Shown: piece after piece, positions 10,878 through 23,124 of the stretch
How positions within the stretch are numbered: the stretch's first letter is position 1
Layout: every line of letters begins with the position of its first letter
Source of the DNA: Cryptomeria japonica
Lineage: Eukaryota; Streptophyta; Pinopsida; Cupressales; Cupressaceae
DNA: 64,000 nt
Assembly (NCBI RefSeq): GCF_030272615.1
Contig: NC_081414.1
Coordinates: forward strand, 338,932,502 to 338,996,501
Direction of reading: 5' to 3'
Position numbers and translations under genes: made by a program
The notes under the pieces: model-generated
What the model was told of the DNA's origin: nothing
Databases searched by the model: none
The model's input: only the letters and a program-made list of their open reading frames with translations

Positions 10878-13181
10878 ATGAACCATTATGCTGCTCTAAA
10901 TTTTGAAGATATTCTGGGTTGCCCAAATCCCATACCCACAGAAATAAGAAAATATTTGCCAATATTCAGTGGGAAGAAATCAGAATCAGCATGTCAACAT
11001 GTGAAAATATTTTCAGATTTGATGGCCGAGTTTGAAATTTGTCAAGAAGACGTGTGTATGAAGTTGTTTGTTCAATCACTGAAAGAAAGTGCAAGGGATT
11101 GGTTTTCCTTTTTTACAGTAGATTGTATTTCCTCATGGGAGGAATTGCTTTCAAATTTCATAGACCAATTTGATGAAAAGGTGAGTGATTGTGATTTGCT
11201 GAAAGAGTTCACATACATACAAATCAGGGAAGATGAACTGGTACCAACATTTAATATCATATTTTCACAAGCTTTGTCTAAAATTTCCAGGAAGCATAAG
11301 TTTGATGATAAAGTATGTCTGGATATTTATATGAGTGCTTTTGGTAAGAAGACAAGTTTCCTATTGAGAAACAAAGAACCCAAAACTTTGTATGAAGCTT
11401 TTAACATAGCTAGGGACATTGAAAATAATTTAAAATTTGGGATATCCAAGAGATTTGTGTCTGTTGTTGTTTCTTGCCAAAACACCTTCAATGCTGAAAT
11501 ACCATGTGAAGCTGAACAAATCATTCTGTGTCAAAATATGTCAAGCCCTACTCTTCCAAGTAGTTTTGCTGATATATGTGATTCAAATTTAGATGAGAGT
11601 CAAGAATCTCTCTTGTTAATGTCAGTTGTCTCTCATAGTAATGATGGAATGATCAGTGGGAAATGTTGTGATAATGTTGATACAGAGGTAGATTTGTATA
11701 AAGGATATGTACCATTTGATTTGTATGTCGGTTATGTTAGTTATGTGACTGCAAATTTTCAAGTAAATCGTGCATCTCCCAAGGGTAATAATAATGAAAT
11801 TAATGAGGATGATGACCATCGATCCTTACATGTTGCAATAACAAATACTGAAGGATCACCAAATGTTGCTGATTATGTAAGTGAAAATGTGCCATATGAT
11901 GTATATCAGATTTTGTTTAAGTCTGATAAAGCTGAAAATGAAATTGCGGATGATGCTAATAGTGTTTTCAATGCAAGTATACCCAGTGATGAATGTGTTT
12001 CAGAATGGAGTGGTGCTGCTAATTATGAGGACATTGAGTTTGATTTTTAGCACCTTGAAGGTATGCAAATGAATAGTGAGGATCAATTTCAAAATGAGAA
12101 TGATCGTGACACGAGTTATTCACTTTCTTATGATCAACAAATGAATGCCAGTCACATAGTTGATGATGGTTATGAGAATTCTTATTATTCATCTTGTGAA
12201 GATGATATAAGAGGAGACCAAGTTATATACTCCAGTCATGAATCTAAAAATGAAAGTGTTTTTGAAGATAAAAATGTATGTGTAAGTTAGGATAATGTTC
12301 TATTTTCATATTTAAATGAACCCATATTTGAATGCTTTCAAAATTTGAAGTACCATGAAGAGGATGTGAATGTTGATAGTATGCTTGAACCGGATATGGA
12401 GTTCTTTTCCTTTGATATTAATATTCGTAGTGTTGATCTCATTGATGAAAATGCTGAAGTTTCCCCTTGTGTTGAACAAGTTTGTAATGCTGATGTAATT
12501 CCGAACAGAGGTAGCATGTGTTGCAAAATTTTACTTCATGATGAAGATAAGAGGCATGGGTTATGTGATGATTACTTCAGATCACAGATGGAATTTTTTC
12601 AGATGGATGTAAGTCTGAATGAGAAAGACTTAGCTGAGGATTTGCTTCAACCAGAGGTATGCATTCTTTTCCATGAATGGGATATTGAGGATGTAGATGT
12701 TTTGAGTTTGATAAACAAGGATAGTATAGAGTTTGATTAGCATACTAAAGTATCACATCTAAACCAAAGTATTTGTGTTCCTTGTTTGCATCAATTGGTT
12801 CGTAATGCCCCTCATTCTATGAATTTAAATGATAATAAGGCATGTGCTGATGAGAAATACAATGTTGAGATTGAATGCTTTATTTTTTAAGTTCAACATG
12901 ATGATGCGTTTGTAAATGATAGAATTGATTGGGATAGTGAAATGTATGGCAACTTGTGGGAAGGCCTCTATTGTGTTTTGTCTCATGATTTCACTTTTGT
13001 TGAAATAGTGTGTGATTACAAAGTTCAAAATCAAACAAAAGGTATGCACACTAGCTGTCATAGTAATGAGATGAAAGAGGTGGATTATAAGGATTATGCT
13101 CAGTTGTTATTGGAAGGTGTCTTTGTTTGGATCATGATGTCAGGTGATGAGAATCAGATTTTTGACAGAGGTAAATGTTGA
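10878..13181 (+). pseudogene. Element A gag-like protein with long acidic tail
   Basis: ATG 10878 opens 390 codons ending at TAG 12048-12050. The same frame stays open past it and is broken only by TAG at 12288, TAG at 12738 and TAA at 12888 before TGA at 13179, about 767 codons without a frameshift. Residues 30-190 look like a Ty3/gypsy capsid (retrotrans_gag family): FVQSLKESARDWF, then SWEELLSNFIDQF, then DELVPTFNIIFSQAL. The rest is rich in Asp, Glu and Ser with no CCHC knuckle or protease motif. It presumably formed virus-like particles serviced by enzymes from another element. The four stops are the only lesions I see. Confidence 0.7.
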
Positions 13182-13410
13182 GGAAAGTGAGGCAGCTTAT
13201 AATCAGTCATAAGTATGTTTGTATATCTTGTATAGTTGCTTTGCTTCAGTTGTGTGGTTTTCAATAAAGTGCCCTGATGTTTGGGTTGAATAAGGAAGCC
13301 CTATTTTTGAGAAGAGAAGAGGATTGATTCATTTTTGGGGGGGTCTGCTTAACCATAGATTCTAGATTCTTGTGTTAATCTTGCAATCAACCATCCCCAA
13401 TCAGAGCCAT

Positions 13411-16400
13411 TATTGGGACTCATTAAATTTGAGTCAAGTTAAGAGGCCCATTTCGAAATTTTGTTTTGCATTTCCAAATGAGTCAGTTTGAATGGCCTAG
13501 TTTGAGAGAGGGTAAAATGGAGCCAGTTGATTTTCAAAGGGTAAGGCTTTGGAAACTTGTTGTACACCTTTCATTTGGCCTATGTAGTGATGTGTAACTT
13601 TAAGATTTCAGTTTGGATCAATTTTTCAGGTACCCATTTCAAGGGGTGAGTTGAAAGTGCATTTTAGGCACAAATGTAGATTTTACTAAGTAGCCTACTT
13701 TGGGTGTTTATATATTTTGTCCTGTTGATCATCATTAATAAATTCAAAATGGATTGAATTCTATGCATAAAAGTGTGTCTCTGTGCAAAATTTCATGTCT
13801 TCATGAATCCATTTGCTCAGTTTACCAAGCTCAATCTGTTTGCAGTTTGTATGTTTTGATAAGTCCCTGTTTCAGGACCTAGTCGGAGCCCTGTTTTGCA
13901 TAAGTGTAAAAGTTGCCTCAGTGAATGTCATGTCAGAATTTTTGTTCTGGGTTGTTACTGGTATAAATGAACAGCTATGTTTCAAATTTCAAGCTCCTGC
14001 CAATCCGTTTGATCGGTTTTCAAAAGGGTTTCTTGAGCCATCTTTTTCAATGATCCGTACTTTCATTGTCGTATCAGTTAAAATTGCTATTTTTATGAGC
14101 GCACCATTTTCACCCAATCAGAATTTTAGTCAAAATGAGAATTCTATGTTTTGATATGTACTTCAAGGTACCTATGCCTCAGATTTGAGGGTCTACGGAG
14201 ATCGTTTGATATTTTTAATAAAGGCATCATGGGTTGCCTATGCATTGACTTCATCAGGTCCGCAGTGCCGACAAAGCCAGTTGGTCATTTTTGAGCATTA
14301 ATATCTCTTCGCTCGGGATTCATCTCAAGAAATTGTTTGGTAGAGTTCATGCTTGTATATTAGAGTACATGCCTATCAGATGGTGAGGTCCAGAAAGGTG
14401 TTTTGATTAGTTTGAAAATTACGTCTTCGAGATTAAATGCGAAAATGTGGCGCAGGCGCCTGAAAGTTGCAAAACTCAATTTAATGATTCAAAAATGGTG
14501 CCGATCGATTCTAGAGGTAAGTTTAAGGTTCCTGAAGCATTTCAGAGGTCAGTGGCATGAAAACAAAAAAAAATTTAGCCAGACCCACTTTGGGGCCCGA
14601 CCTGGCTCATGCTCGTGTGTTGATTTTATTGGCGACTTGGCTCACTGTGAGAATTTTAGAATATCTAAATTTGGAGTTTGATTATGAGACATGTTATAAG
14701 AGTGATGATGATAAAATTCATCTCCTGTGGAGTCCAAATAAAGAAGGCACATTCACTAAACCAAATTGCAAATTGACAATTAACAAAGGAGGCATTATAA
14801 ACTTTCAATGCAAATTTTGGCAAGTGTAATTCCAGATTTGCAAGGCAGCCAACAATCCCTCCTCTGCATGGAAAGTGAAAGAGAAAAAACTCCAATCAAA
14901 TGCAAATTAGTAAATGTATCAGTGTCCTCCTGTGGTGTGATAGTTTGAAAAGACCTTTAAACTTCAGCAAAATGCATTGCTAGGCGAGAATGCAATCCTC
15001 CCTATGTGTGGTGTTGAAAGGGGGTTTTTTTAAATCAAGCAAATGCAAATTGGCAGGTCATGTAGGCAATAGAAACACATGCATTTTCTAGTTTGGCCAA
15101 GAAGGTGGATGATGAGACTATGTAGCAAAGTAAATGCAGGTGCAGATTTAAAGCAATCCCCTCCCCTCTGTGCAGGTCTTTGGCTATTAAAAGACTAAGG
15201 TTAAAAATCCAATGGAAAATGTAAAAAGCAAGCAACAGGCTTAAAGCCCAGTCCTCCTACGTTATGGTAAATGGCAGTGATGAAACATTGACAAAATGCA
15301 ATGTGTTAGGCCCAACACTCCTCCTGCATGATGTCTTGAGGAAGGCAGAAAATCTTCAAAACATAGTAAATCGTCTCCCCACGTGGAAACCAATGAAAAC
15401 CTCTTGCATGGTATGGTGGAGGAAAAGTAGTATGAACTTGTTAGCCAAATCAAACAGTAGGTGTATGTGCCAATTTCCTTTGGTGCGTGTAAGTTAGGAG
15501 GTGGAGCATCGTGTGGTTGTATATTATAATTATTGAGCTTCCAAGCAAATTCAATCTGCAAGTGTAAAAACCAGATTCCCCAACCTTTCAAGATCATCCC
15601 TGGCAGATGGTGTGGTAGATGGAGGCCATTCAATCTCCAAGCAAAGTCCCCCTACGCAGGTGTAAAGCTCCTTCCCTATGCATGGAAATTGAAATTTATT
15701 GAGGAAAAAGCATTGAAACCCCATGCAAATGCAAATGGCAAATGAAAATTGCCATTCCTTCCCCCTACATGGTTAAGAGAATGGAGTGGCTGCTAGAAGA
15801 ATTCAAAATTCATTACCAAACGGCATAGGCACCATTAAAATTCTCTAGAAAACCCTCAAACTTGCAGCCCCAGGCAAAAGGTAATATGCCACATTCGCTG
15901 GGGAATGAACAATTTTGGTACTTATAAGTAAGACCCCACACAAGTAATATGTCAAAGCCTCAAGAGGCTTTTGATGAATGGTGTCATTTGGGTGCCCAAG
16001 TGGACCCCATGTGTGTTGGTGCACTTCCCGAGGTGATCAAGGAGGCTGACAAGTGGTGAGAAGTGGACCCCACGCAGGCACGAATCTCGAGTTAGGTGAA
16101 TTTTGTAGAGAAAGAGAAGATTAACTAGTGAGCAGTTTGTCGAAGATATACATTGCATATGGATTCACGAAGGGAAGATGCACACCGAATACCCTTCACA
16201 AAATAGCGAAAATCATGTGCGAAAATCGAAGGTTAAAGAGTGAGCAAGTTCAGATGATCCAACGGCTCGCATGACTTCATGACCCGAAGATGCAAGCTCA
16301 TTAGCCATTGCCAAATGGCGAAAGATAGGTGGTAGGTCTAGGTGGAAGTCCAACTTGTGGGTGTCATCCAGTGACACTAACATGGTGATGACATGGTGCA

Positions 16401-17754
16401 TAGGTGGTGATGACATGGTGATGATGTAGCGTACACGTCGTAGTCCAGTGGTAGTGACGAGGCGGACACGTGGTAGATCGATGAGGTGTCATTCGAGGTG
16501 GCACCCAGTGGACCCTATCAGCGAATCAGAGGTTGTCACGTGGCAGGGCGTCAGGAGCCAAAAATTGGTAAAAATCAAAGTTAAATATATAGTTGAAAAC
16601 TATAGAGAAAATCCAAAAATTTAAATGATGTGCACATGTTGAGGATTAATTCGCTCAGAGCCTTATTTTTGGCCAAAATACTAAGCATCATATATCACCA
16701 GAAAGCTCTTAGGATAAGGAATCCAATAATGCAGTTAATTTTAATAAATTTTGGATATTTTGGGAGTAGTTCCCATGGGAAAGAAGGAGAAAGCGAATTC
16801 AGTTGGAAAAAGAGACACTTGGCAATTTCGGTTGCAGACCTAATGTTTTTCCCTCTCCTTCTTATTCCCATTTTCTTATCATTGTATTGGTTCCAGAAAT
16901 TTGGAGTATGGCTCCATATTTTCATGGTTTCCAATTCTGAGTTTCCTTCAAAATTGTACAGGGCAGGGCTTTTCTTTCAGTAATGGAGTTCAATTCTTGT
17001 TGTAGGTATTCTTAGTTGTAGGTTCTTGTGTATGTAAGGCATGCACAAATTCACATAGAATTTGTCTCTGAAATGTAATCTCATTTTATTCAAATCTAAT
17101 TCTTAAGGAGGATCAAGTTGGTCATGAGCAGTTGTGTCTATGAGTGTAATGTTGGTTTGTAGGTAATCTTCAAGGAAGATTTTAAACTCTATGAGAAAAC
17201 ATTAATAAAATAGGGTTTATGTTTCTGGATCTGATTTTTTCTGTGGATGAGCTGAGTAATGCATTTATGCAAGGCATTAAATGCATGAATACTTAAGAAT
17301 TGAGATGGATTTGTAGTATAAGTTTTCATCTATAGTTTGATTTGTGACTATGTTGCCCTTGGATAGGGCACTAATCCTACAATTAAGGGGATTCTCAAAT
17401 CAATCAAAATCCAATTAGAATATCTTTATTTTATGTTATGTTTTGAAATGTTTCATCTATCTCATGCTCAAGCATGGCTGAGTTTTATGTGTAGATCTAT
17501 CCCATCTGCAGTAACCCACTTGTTATTGAGCCCTAGTGAGATCTATCTGCTTCTGTTGATGTTGTCATAGGTGTGTAATAGGTTGAATTTTAAGCATCAA
17601 AGGTATACCCGCCTAGGTTTTGTAGAGCCTGAAGAGTAGAAGGATTCATATCCTTGTCATGTTGTCCAAGCCCTGAGGTTCTTCATAGATTGAATTGGCT
17701 ACTTCATAGATCAATTGCAGGTGTACTTGGGTTAATCAGTTTTGATGAACAACA
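13411..17754 (+). repeat. 3' LTR of element A
   Basis: The second copy of the 4.3-kb LTR. It starts TATTGGGACTC, so the terminal TG has become TA, a change typical of methylated-C decay on the other strand, and it ends GATGAACAACA directly before the CAAGT target duplication. No clear polypurine tract precedes it; the nearest candidate is poor and lies in the 13300-13400 region. Confidence 0.85.
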
Positions 17755-17759
17755 CAAGT

Positions 17760-18517
17760 GAAAGTTGCCAAGTTGCAGAGCTTGAAAGGAAACTATGAGA
17801 CACTAAAGATGGGAGATGATGAGAACATACACTCTTTTATGGATAAGGTGAATGATCTTGTCCTAGGTATCAGATGTGTTCATGGAACAATTGAGGAAGA
17901 TGAAATTATTGCTAAGGTGTTGATATCTTTGATTGTTGCTTATAAACATAAGGTTGTTGCTATTGATGAGATCTAGAGTGTGACTATAGTGACAAGAGAT
18001 GTGTTGGTTGGAAAGCTTGTTGCATTTGAGCTGAGTGAATTTGGAGAATCACATGGAAAGTGAGATAACATTTACAACATTTGTATCTATATCCAGTAAG
18101 CAAAAGTATGATTCTGAAGAATGCATAATATCCAGATATGAAAGAGAGAGAAGAGAGATGGAATAGCAAGAAAGAGAGCTAGATGATATTGAAGCCTTGA
18201 TTACCTAAAGATTTCCTAAAAGAGCTATTAAGCATGATGTACAATTGCCTTCGAAATGTTTCTCTTGCAATAGGATAGGACATTTTTCTTGTAGATGCCT
18301 GGAGAGAATGACTAAGTATAATAGGCATGATAAGTTTGATAAGCATTATAGAAATGATAGATATGAAAAGCATGAGAAGTATGATAAGCCTTACAAGTCT
18401 AAATAGAAGTTTAGGAACTAGAAGAACTGTTATTATGCTCTTGATGAAGGTGATACATATGAAGAATCAAAAAGAGATGAAGCTGTATTTATTGCCATTA
18501 AAGAAGATAGACCTATA
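17760..18517 (+). pseudogene. E1 gag, second part with zinc knuckle
   Basis: This continues the gag frame cut at 5520: LQSLKGNYETLKMGDDENIH, then SFMDKVNDLVLGIRCVHG, matching the second half of the copia UBN2 capsid domain. One CCHC knuckle (CFSCNRIGHFSCRC) follows near 18256-18297, then a Lys/Tyr/Asp-rich stretch. Several TAG stops interrupt it (about 17975, 18163, 18206, 18403). It is cut at 18517 by element B (target duplication CTATA, 18513-18517 and 40674-40678). Confidence 0.8.
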
Positions 18518-20073
18518 TGTTGAACACAATGTACCACTGAGAGGGGGGTGAATCAGTGGTTCCTAAATATTCTTTTCTCTTTCAAAGCAACCTTATAATA
18601 CCAGTTGTTATCCCAAGCACTAAACAATTAAACCAGTAAGGCCAATGAGGATACCAAAGAAGACAAACACATAAATCCAACCCACACCACGAGATGTACG
18701 AGGAAAACCCAATATGAGAAAAACCTCAGTGAGAAATGTTGTTGGAGACTACTGCTCCAATCCAATCTCACAAGTGAAACACTGAATTACAAAGATTTAG
18801 GGTACCAACCCAAGGAGCACCAACCCCTACACCAAGATCCAACTTGGTGATGTATAGTTAAATATAATTTAGCTACAATTATAGCTTCTTTTTGCAAATG
18901 AGTTCTGCAATGCTTGATCAAATAGATCTCTGTCTATTAACAATCTTCTCTTCTTCACTGGATCTCATACTGTCAATTAATAGATTTCTCTCTTTGATTA
19001 TTGGCCTCTCTTCTCTCTCTCTCATAACCTCACAACACATTGTGTCACACTTGGATGCCTTCTTTATCAATCACACTTCACCGGTAAGCTCAATTGTTGG
19101 ACTTGCTACAGTTTACTGGTACTCTATCACTACCAGTTAAACCCTCTTCACCAGTTTGCCTCCTCACTCACTCTGCAACTTTCTTAGAATAAATTATAAG
19201 GGAGATGATTCTTCTCTACACTCAAGATCTCTTCACTCTTCTTATCATCAAGAATCAATCTTTTCTATCTCAAGCTCATCTATTCATAATCTTGGATTCC
19301 CACCAAGAACACATTAAATCAATGTTGTGTTAGGGTTTTCCTTCTCCAACTTAATCCGAATCCAATTTTATTTGATCTTCTTTTCTAGGGATAAGATCTT
19401 CATGACATCGATCAATCACTAGCAAAGCTTCGCATTCCAATGTGCATTTTCTAAATCTGGAGGTCTGCACCATGCTTTTCTCTATCATTTGCCTTTAATG
19501 GATTTGTTGTTTCCTTCACAAAATGGGTATGAAGATCAAATATTCTTGCAAGATTAGTTCAGTTGCTTTACCAGCTTGCCTTCCTCAAGCCGCAATCTTC
19601 TGGCATCCTTCATGACTTTTGGGTTCTTCATAAAAGTTGGCTTGCTATAGATTTGTTACATCGATGCACACTCCACCGACCTATGCAATACCTTCACCTA
19701 GCATCCAGCTCTCATGATTTTTGACATCCACCTTTGTTTGGATTCCTATGTCAGTTTTACATTCTTTGTCGACCAAGGTTGACCACCGGTTTAGTTCATC
19801 TTATTGGTATGACCATCAGACATCCTCTGTACTAGCAACACATCCTCTCTATTCTACTCACTTGTTGTTGTGCCTTCATAACAAACAAACAACCTTCATC
19901 TTGTTTTGTGCCTTACTGGTAAGCCTTCTTTACCGGTAGATGACACAATTCATGTGTACCAATAGCCTTCCTTTTGTCTTTCTCTTCTTATACCAGTCAC
20001 CACTTCTTACTTATCGGTAACCTTGCCAAACCTATCTGACATAAATGACAACTTAATGCCAATAATGCCAACA
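18518..20073 (-). repeat. 3' LTR of element B
   Basis: On the plus strand it runs from TGTTGAACACAATG to AATAATGCCAACA, 1,556 bp. It aligns with 39147-40673. In its own direction it ends with a C tract and a CAGTGGTACATTG phrase (the G tract at 18542-18548). It contains the shared AACCCAATATGAGAAAAACC module near 18705-18725. Confidence 0.85.
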
Positions 20074-20085
20074 ATCTCCCCCTTT
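20074..20085 (-). other. Polypurine tract of element B
   Basis: On the minus strand this reads AAAGGGGGAGAT and abuts the 3' LTR, preceded by ATGCC as in elements C and E1. Its orientation confirms that B runs on the minus strand. Confidence 0.8.
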
Positions 20086-20273
20086 GGCATTGATGTCAAC
20101 TTACTGCAAGACAATTCATATCGGTAGACTTATCTGCCTTTGACATAATGACAAAGGGTACTATCCACTCCCCCTTAGACTGCTACCAGCTATTGCAACC
20201 AGTATTGAGATGTGGTTCAAGAGTTATAGATGCTGCTATGAACTCCCCTTGAACCATATAAATCCTTCATGTC

Positions 20274-20900
20274 TTAAGTGCATAAGGCAGTTGACACAAC
20301 TCCTAACTTGTGTCTTAGGTACTCAAAAGTTTCTATCGGTAATGGTTTGGTGAAAATGTTTGCTACTTGTTCTCCAGCAGGGACATAGTCCACCTTTACT
20401 TCTTGTCCTTCAACCTTCTCTCTGAGAAAATGATACTTGATAGCAATGTGCTTTGTCCTATAATGTATCACTGGATTATTTGATATGTTGATAGCACTCT
20501 AATTATCACACCATATGAGAATAGGGTAAGTGATGTCCACCTATATATCCTTGAGATTTTTCTTCATCCAAAGCACCTAAGAGCATCATGTACTTGTAGC
20601 AATGTATACTTCTTCAACAGTTGATAGGGAGACAAAATCATGCTTCTTTCTATGCCATGAGACCAATTGGTCACCTAGGAAGAATGCACCACCACTTGTG
20701 CTCTTCCAGTCATCAATGTAACCTACCCAATCAACATTAGTGTATGCTTCCAAGATGAATTTCCCTTGTTTATGGTACCACAATCCATAACTAAGTGTTC
20801 CTTGGAGGTACCTAAATATTTTGTTTACAACATTCATATGTGATTGCTTAGGTGCAACTTGAAATCTGGCCACCATGCATACTGACTATACTATATCCGA
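20274..20900 (-). pseudogene. Element B RNase H domain and end of reverse transcriptase
   Basis: The C-terminal copia polyprotein: MNVVNKIFRYLQGTLSYGLW, then the DWKSTSGGAFFLG motif of copia RNase H, SWHRKKHDFVSLSTVE, and the closing KYHFLREKVEGQEVKVDYV with KPLP near the end at 20274. The RNase H removes template RNA during reverse transcription. TAG/TAA codons interrupt it near 20585 and 20500-20560. The first catalytic Asp region reads AYTNVDWVGYIDD, so some acidic residues remain. Confidence 0.8.
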
Positions 20901-20999
20901 TCTAGAAGCAATTAGATACAATAGACTTCCTATCATGGATCTATACAATGTCTGATCCACCACTGGTGATTCATCATTCTTTCTTAATTTACTTCCAGT

Positions 21000-21770
21000 C
21001 ACCATGGGGGTACTTACCGGTTTTCAATCTTCTAGTTGAAATTTCTTCAACATATCCTTTTACATACTTAGTTTGTGAGATAAATATTCCCTTCTTTCTA
21101 TAATATCTACAAACCAAGGAAGTATGTCAATTCACCAAGCATTGACATCTCAAATTCTGACTGTATTTGATCAGCAAATTCTTTGCAAAGGGTGTCTTTA
21201 TTGCCTCCAAAAATAATGTCATCTACATACACAACCATAATGATCATGTGGTTTCCATCTTTCTTTATGTACAAATTGTTGTCAGCACTCCCCTTTTTGA
21301 ATCCTTTCTCCTTCAAGTATTGATCTAATATTGAAAACCATGCTCTAGGAGCTTGCTTTAAGCCATACAGAGCCTTCTTCAACCGGTACACAAAGGTTTC
21401 ATCATCATGTAGCATAAACCCTTCTAGTTGCTCCTTGTACACTTATTCTTCCAAATTTCAATTTAGGAAGGCAAATTTTACATCCATCTGATATACTTTA
21501 TAACCCTTGTAGGCAGAAAAGGATAGGAACATCCTAATTGCTTCTAATCTAGCTATTGGTGCAAATGTTTCTTCAAAGTTTCTTCGCTCTACCTAAAATT
21601 ATCCTTTGCACTAGTCTAGCTTTATGCCTAACAATTTTTCCTTCTTCATTCATTTTATTCCAGTAGACCCATTTAGTGCCAATGATGTTCTTATCTTCCG
21701 TTCTAGGGACTAGTTCCCAAGTCTTGTTCTTCTCAATCTGTTGCAATTCTTCTTCCATGGCATTCATCCA
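21000..21770 (-). pseudogene. Element B reverse transcriptase domain
   Basis: The copia RVT_2 domain. Motifs in order on the minus strand are MEEELQQIEKNKTWELVPR and GTKWVYWNKMNEEGKIVRHK (21767-21600), [16 protein letters not shown] (near 21350), and the catalytic [10 protein letters not shown] (near 21230), followed by GELTYFLGL. The active-site YVDD is intact. A frameshift near 21590 and stops between 21440 and 21580 break the frame. Confidence 0.82.
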
Positions 21771-21989
21771 TTCCTATCTTTAGCTGGCCTCATTGAATGT
21801 TTTAGGTTCTACTTCACTCATGAGGCAAAATTTGACTTGTTCATCATTTCAGGCAAGTCTTATTCTAGTCTGTGCACCATCACTCTTATTTCCTAGAATT
21901 TTCTCTTCTAGGTGATTCAACTGCACATACAGGTTGGTAGCCTTCTTGGATTCTTTTTCCTTGTTCATTGTCTGACTGAGCTTCCTCAC

Positions 21990-22900
21990 CTTCATCACTG
22001 GAATCATCATGTCAGTTTACCTATGATTGACTTCCTTTGTGCATATCCTCATCAACTTTTACATCCACACTCTCAATGACTCTTCTTAGTCTTTTTTTGT
22101 AGCATTTGTAGGCCTTGCTATTAGATGAGTAACCAAGGAATATTCCTTCATCACTCCTGGAGTCAAAACTACCTAGACCATCCATGTCTCTCTTGATAAA
22201 GCACTTTCTTCCAAATACTTTGAAGTATTTGACTGATGGATTTCGGTCATACCATAACTCATAAGGTGTCATTCTATTGTTTGTTCTTAATTGAACCCGA
22301 TTCAAGGCATATGTAGTAGTATGAACAACTTCCTTCCAATATATGTCTGGCAGACTGGCCTCATTTAACATGGTTCTGGCCATCTCCTTAATTGTTATGT
22401 TCATCCTTTCTACCACACCTTTTTGTTGTGGTGTCGTAGGGGTTGAGTATTGTCTTCTAATTCCATATCTTTCACAATAATCTTCAAACTCATTTTATGT
22501 AAACTCTCCACCCCATTATGATCTTAGACATTTCCGCTTGCACCCACTTTCCTTCTCCACCATCTTCCTAAATATATTGAATCTATCAAATGCTTGTGAC
22601 TTATCTTGTAGGAAAGTGACCCATGTCATTCTTGAATAATCATCAATGAAGAGCATAAAATATCTTTCACTAGCAAGTGCTCTTGTCCTATTTGGACCAC
22701 ATAGATCTATATGCACAATTTCAAGTGGTCTTGTGGTGTTGTGCTCTTTTGTCCTAAATCTCGCCTTAGTCTGCTTCCCTTTTACACATTCATCACAAAA
22801 TGTTCTTATCGATTTGATGTTGGGAGGAATATTCCTCACACACCCCTTTTTCCTTACTAAAACTAAGTTATCAAAGTTTATGTGGCCTAATCTTCAGTGC
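21990..22900 (-). pseudogene. Element B integrase
   Basis: The copia integrase. The CDECVKGKQTKARF end of the zinc-binding region lies near 22790. The core follows with IVHIDLCGP (first catalytic Asp), FIDDYSRMTWVTFL, TPTTPQQKGVVERMN (catalytic Glu region near 22400), and the downstream KVFGRKCFIKRD and FLGYSSNSKAYKCY. It inserts element DNA into the genome. A stop near 22516 separates the two halves, and the GEF stretch around 22500 is degraded. Core catalytic residues remain readable. Confidence 0.82.
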
Positions 22901-23124
22901 CACAACTAGCTTTCATCAACCTATCCTCTCATGCATTGGGACTCATAGTATTCCTTCAAATTTTAAACATTTCCATCTATTCTTTTTCCTTCTTCCACAA
23001 CTTGACCGATACTCTCTTTTTTTATCTGGCAACTAGTTGAGTCAAAGGTGAATTTATAACCTTTGTCACACATCTCACTCACACTTAGCAAATTGTGTTG
23101 TAGGCCTTCCACATAATATACATC
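22901..23124 (-). pseudogene. Element B protease-to-integrase linker
   Basis: On the minus strand this reads YYVEGLQHNLLSVSEMCDKG, the GAG-pre-integrase region of copia. It continues the DGKLKAHDV phrase found at 30873-31003. Element C inserted between these two pieces, with ACATC duplicated at 23120-23124 and 30868-30872. Confidence 0.8.

Larger units (their letters stand above)
5521..17754 (+). mobile_element. Element A: gag-only retrotransposon with 4.3-kb LTRs (TR-GAG/LARD type)
   Basis: Two direct repeats of about 4.3 kb (5521-9816 and 13411-17754) flank a 3.6-kb internal region, and CAAGT is duplicated exactly at both ends (5516-5520, 17755-17759). The outer ends read TGTTGGGACTC and GATGAACAACA. 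The inside has one gag-like frame and no protease, integrase, reverse transcriptase or RNase H motif on either strand. The design fits the non-autonomous class described as TR-GAG or LARD. By eye the first 300 bp of the two LTRs differ at about 20 positions. The primer site and gag fold suggest a Ty3/gypsy relative as the source of enzymes. Confidence 0.85.

Noticed and set aside
18892-20073. Small plus-strand frames in element B LTR
   Set aside because: Short, not shared in frame with the second LTR in a convincing way, and inside an LTR.
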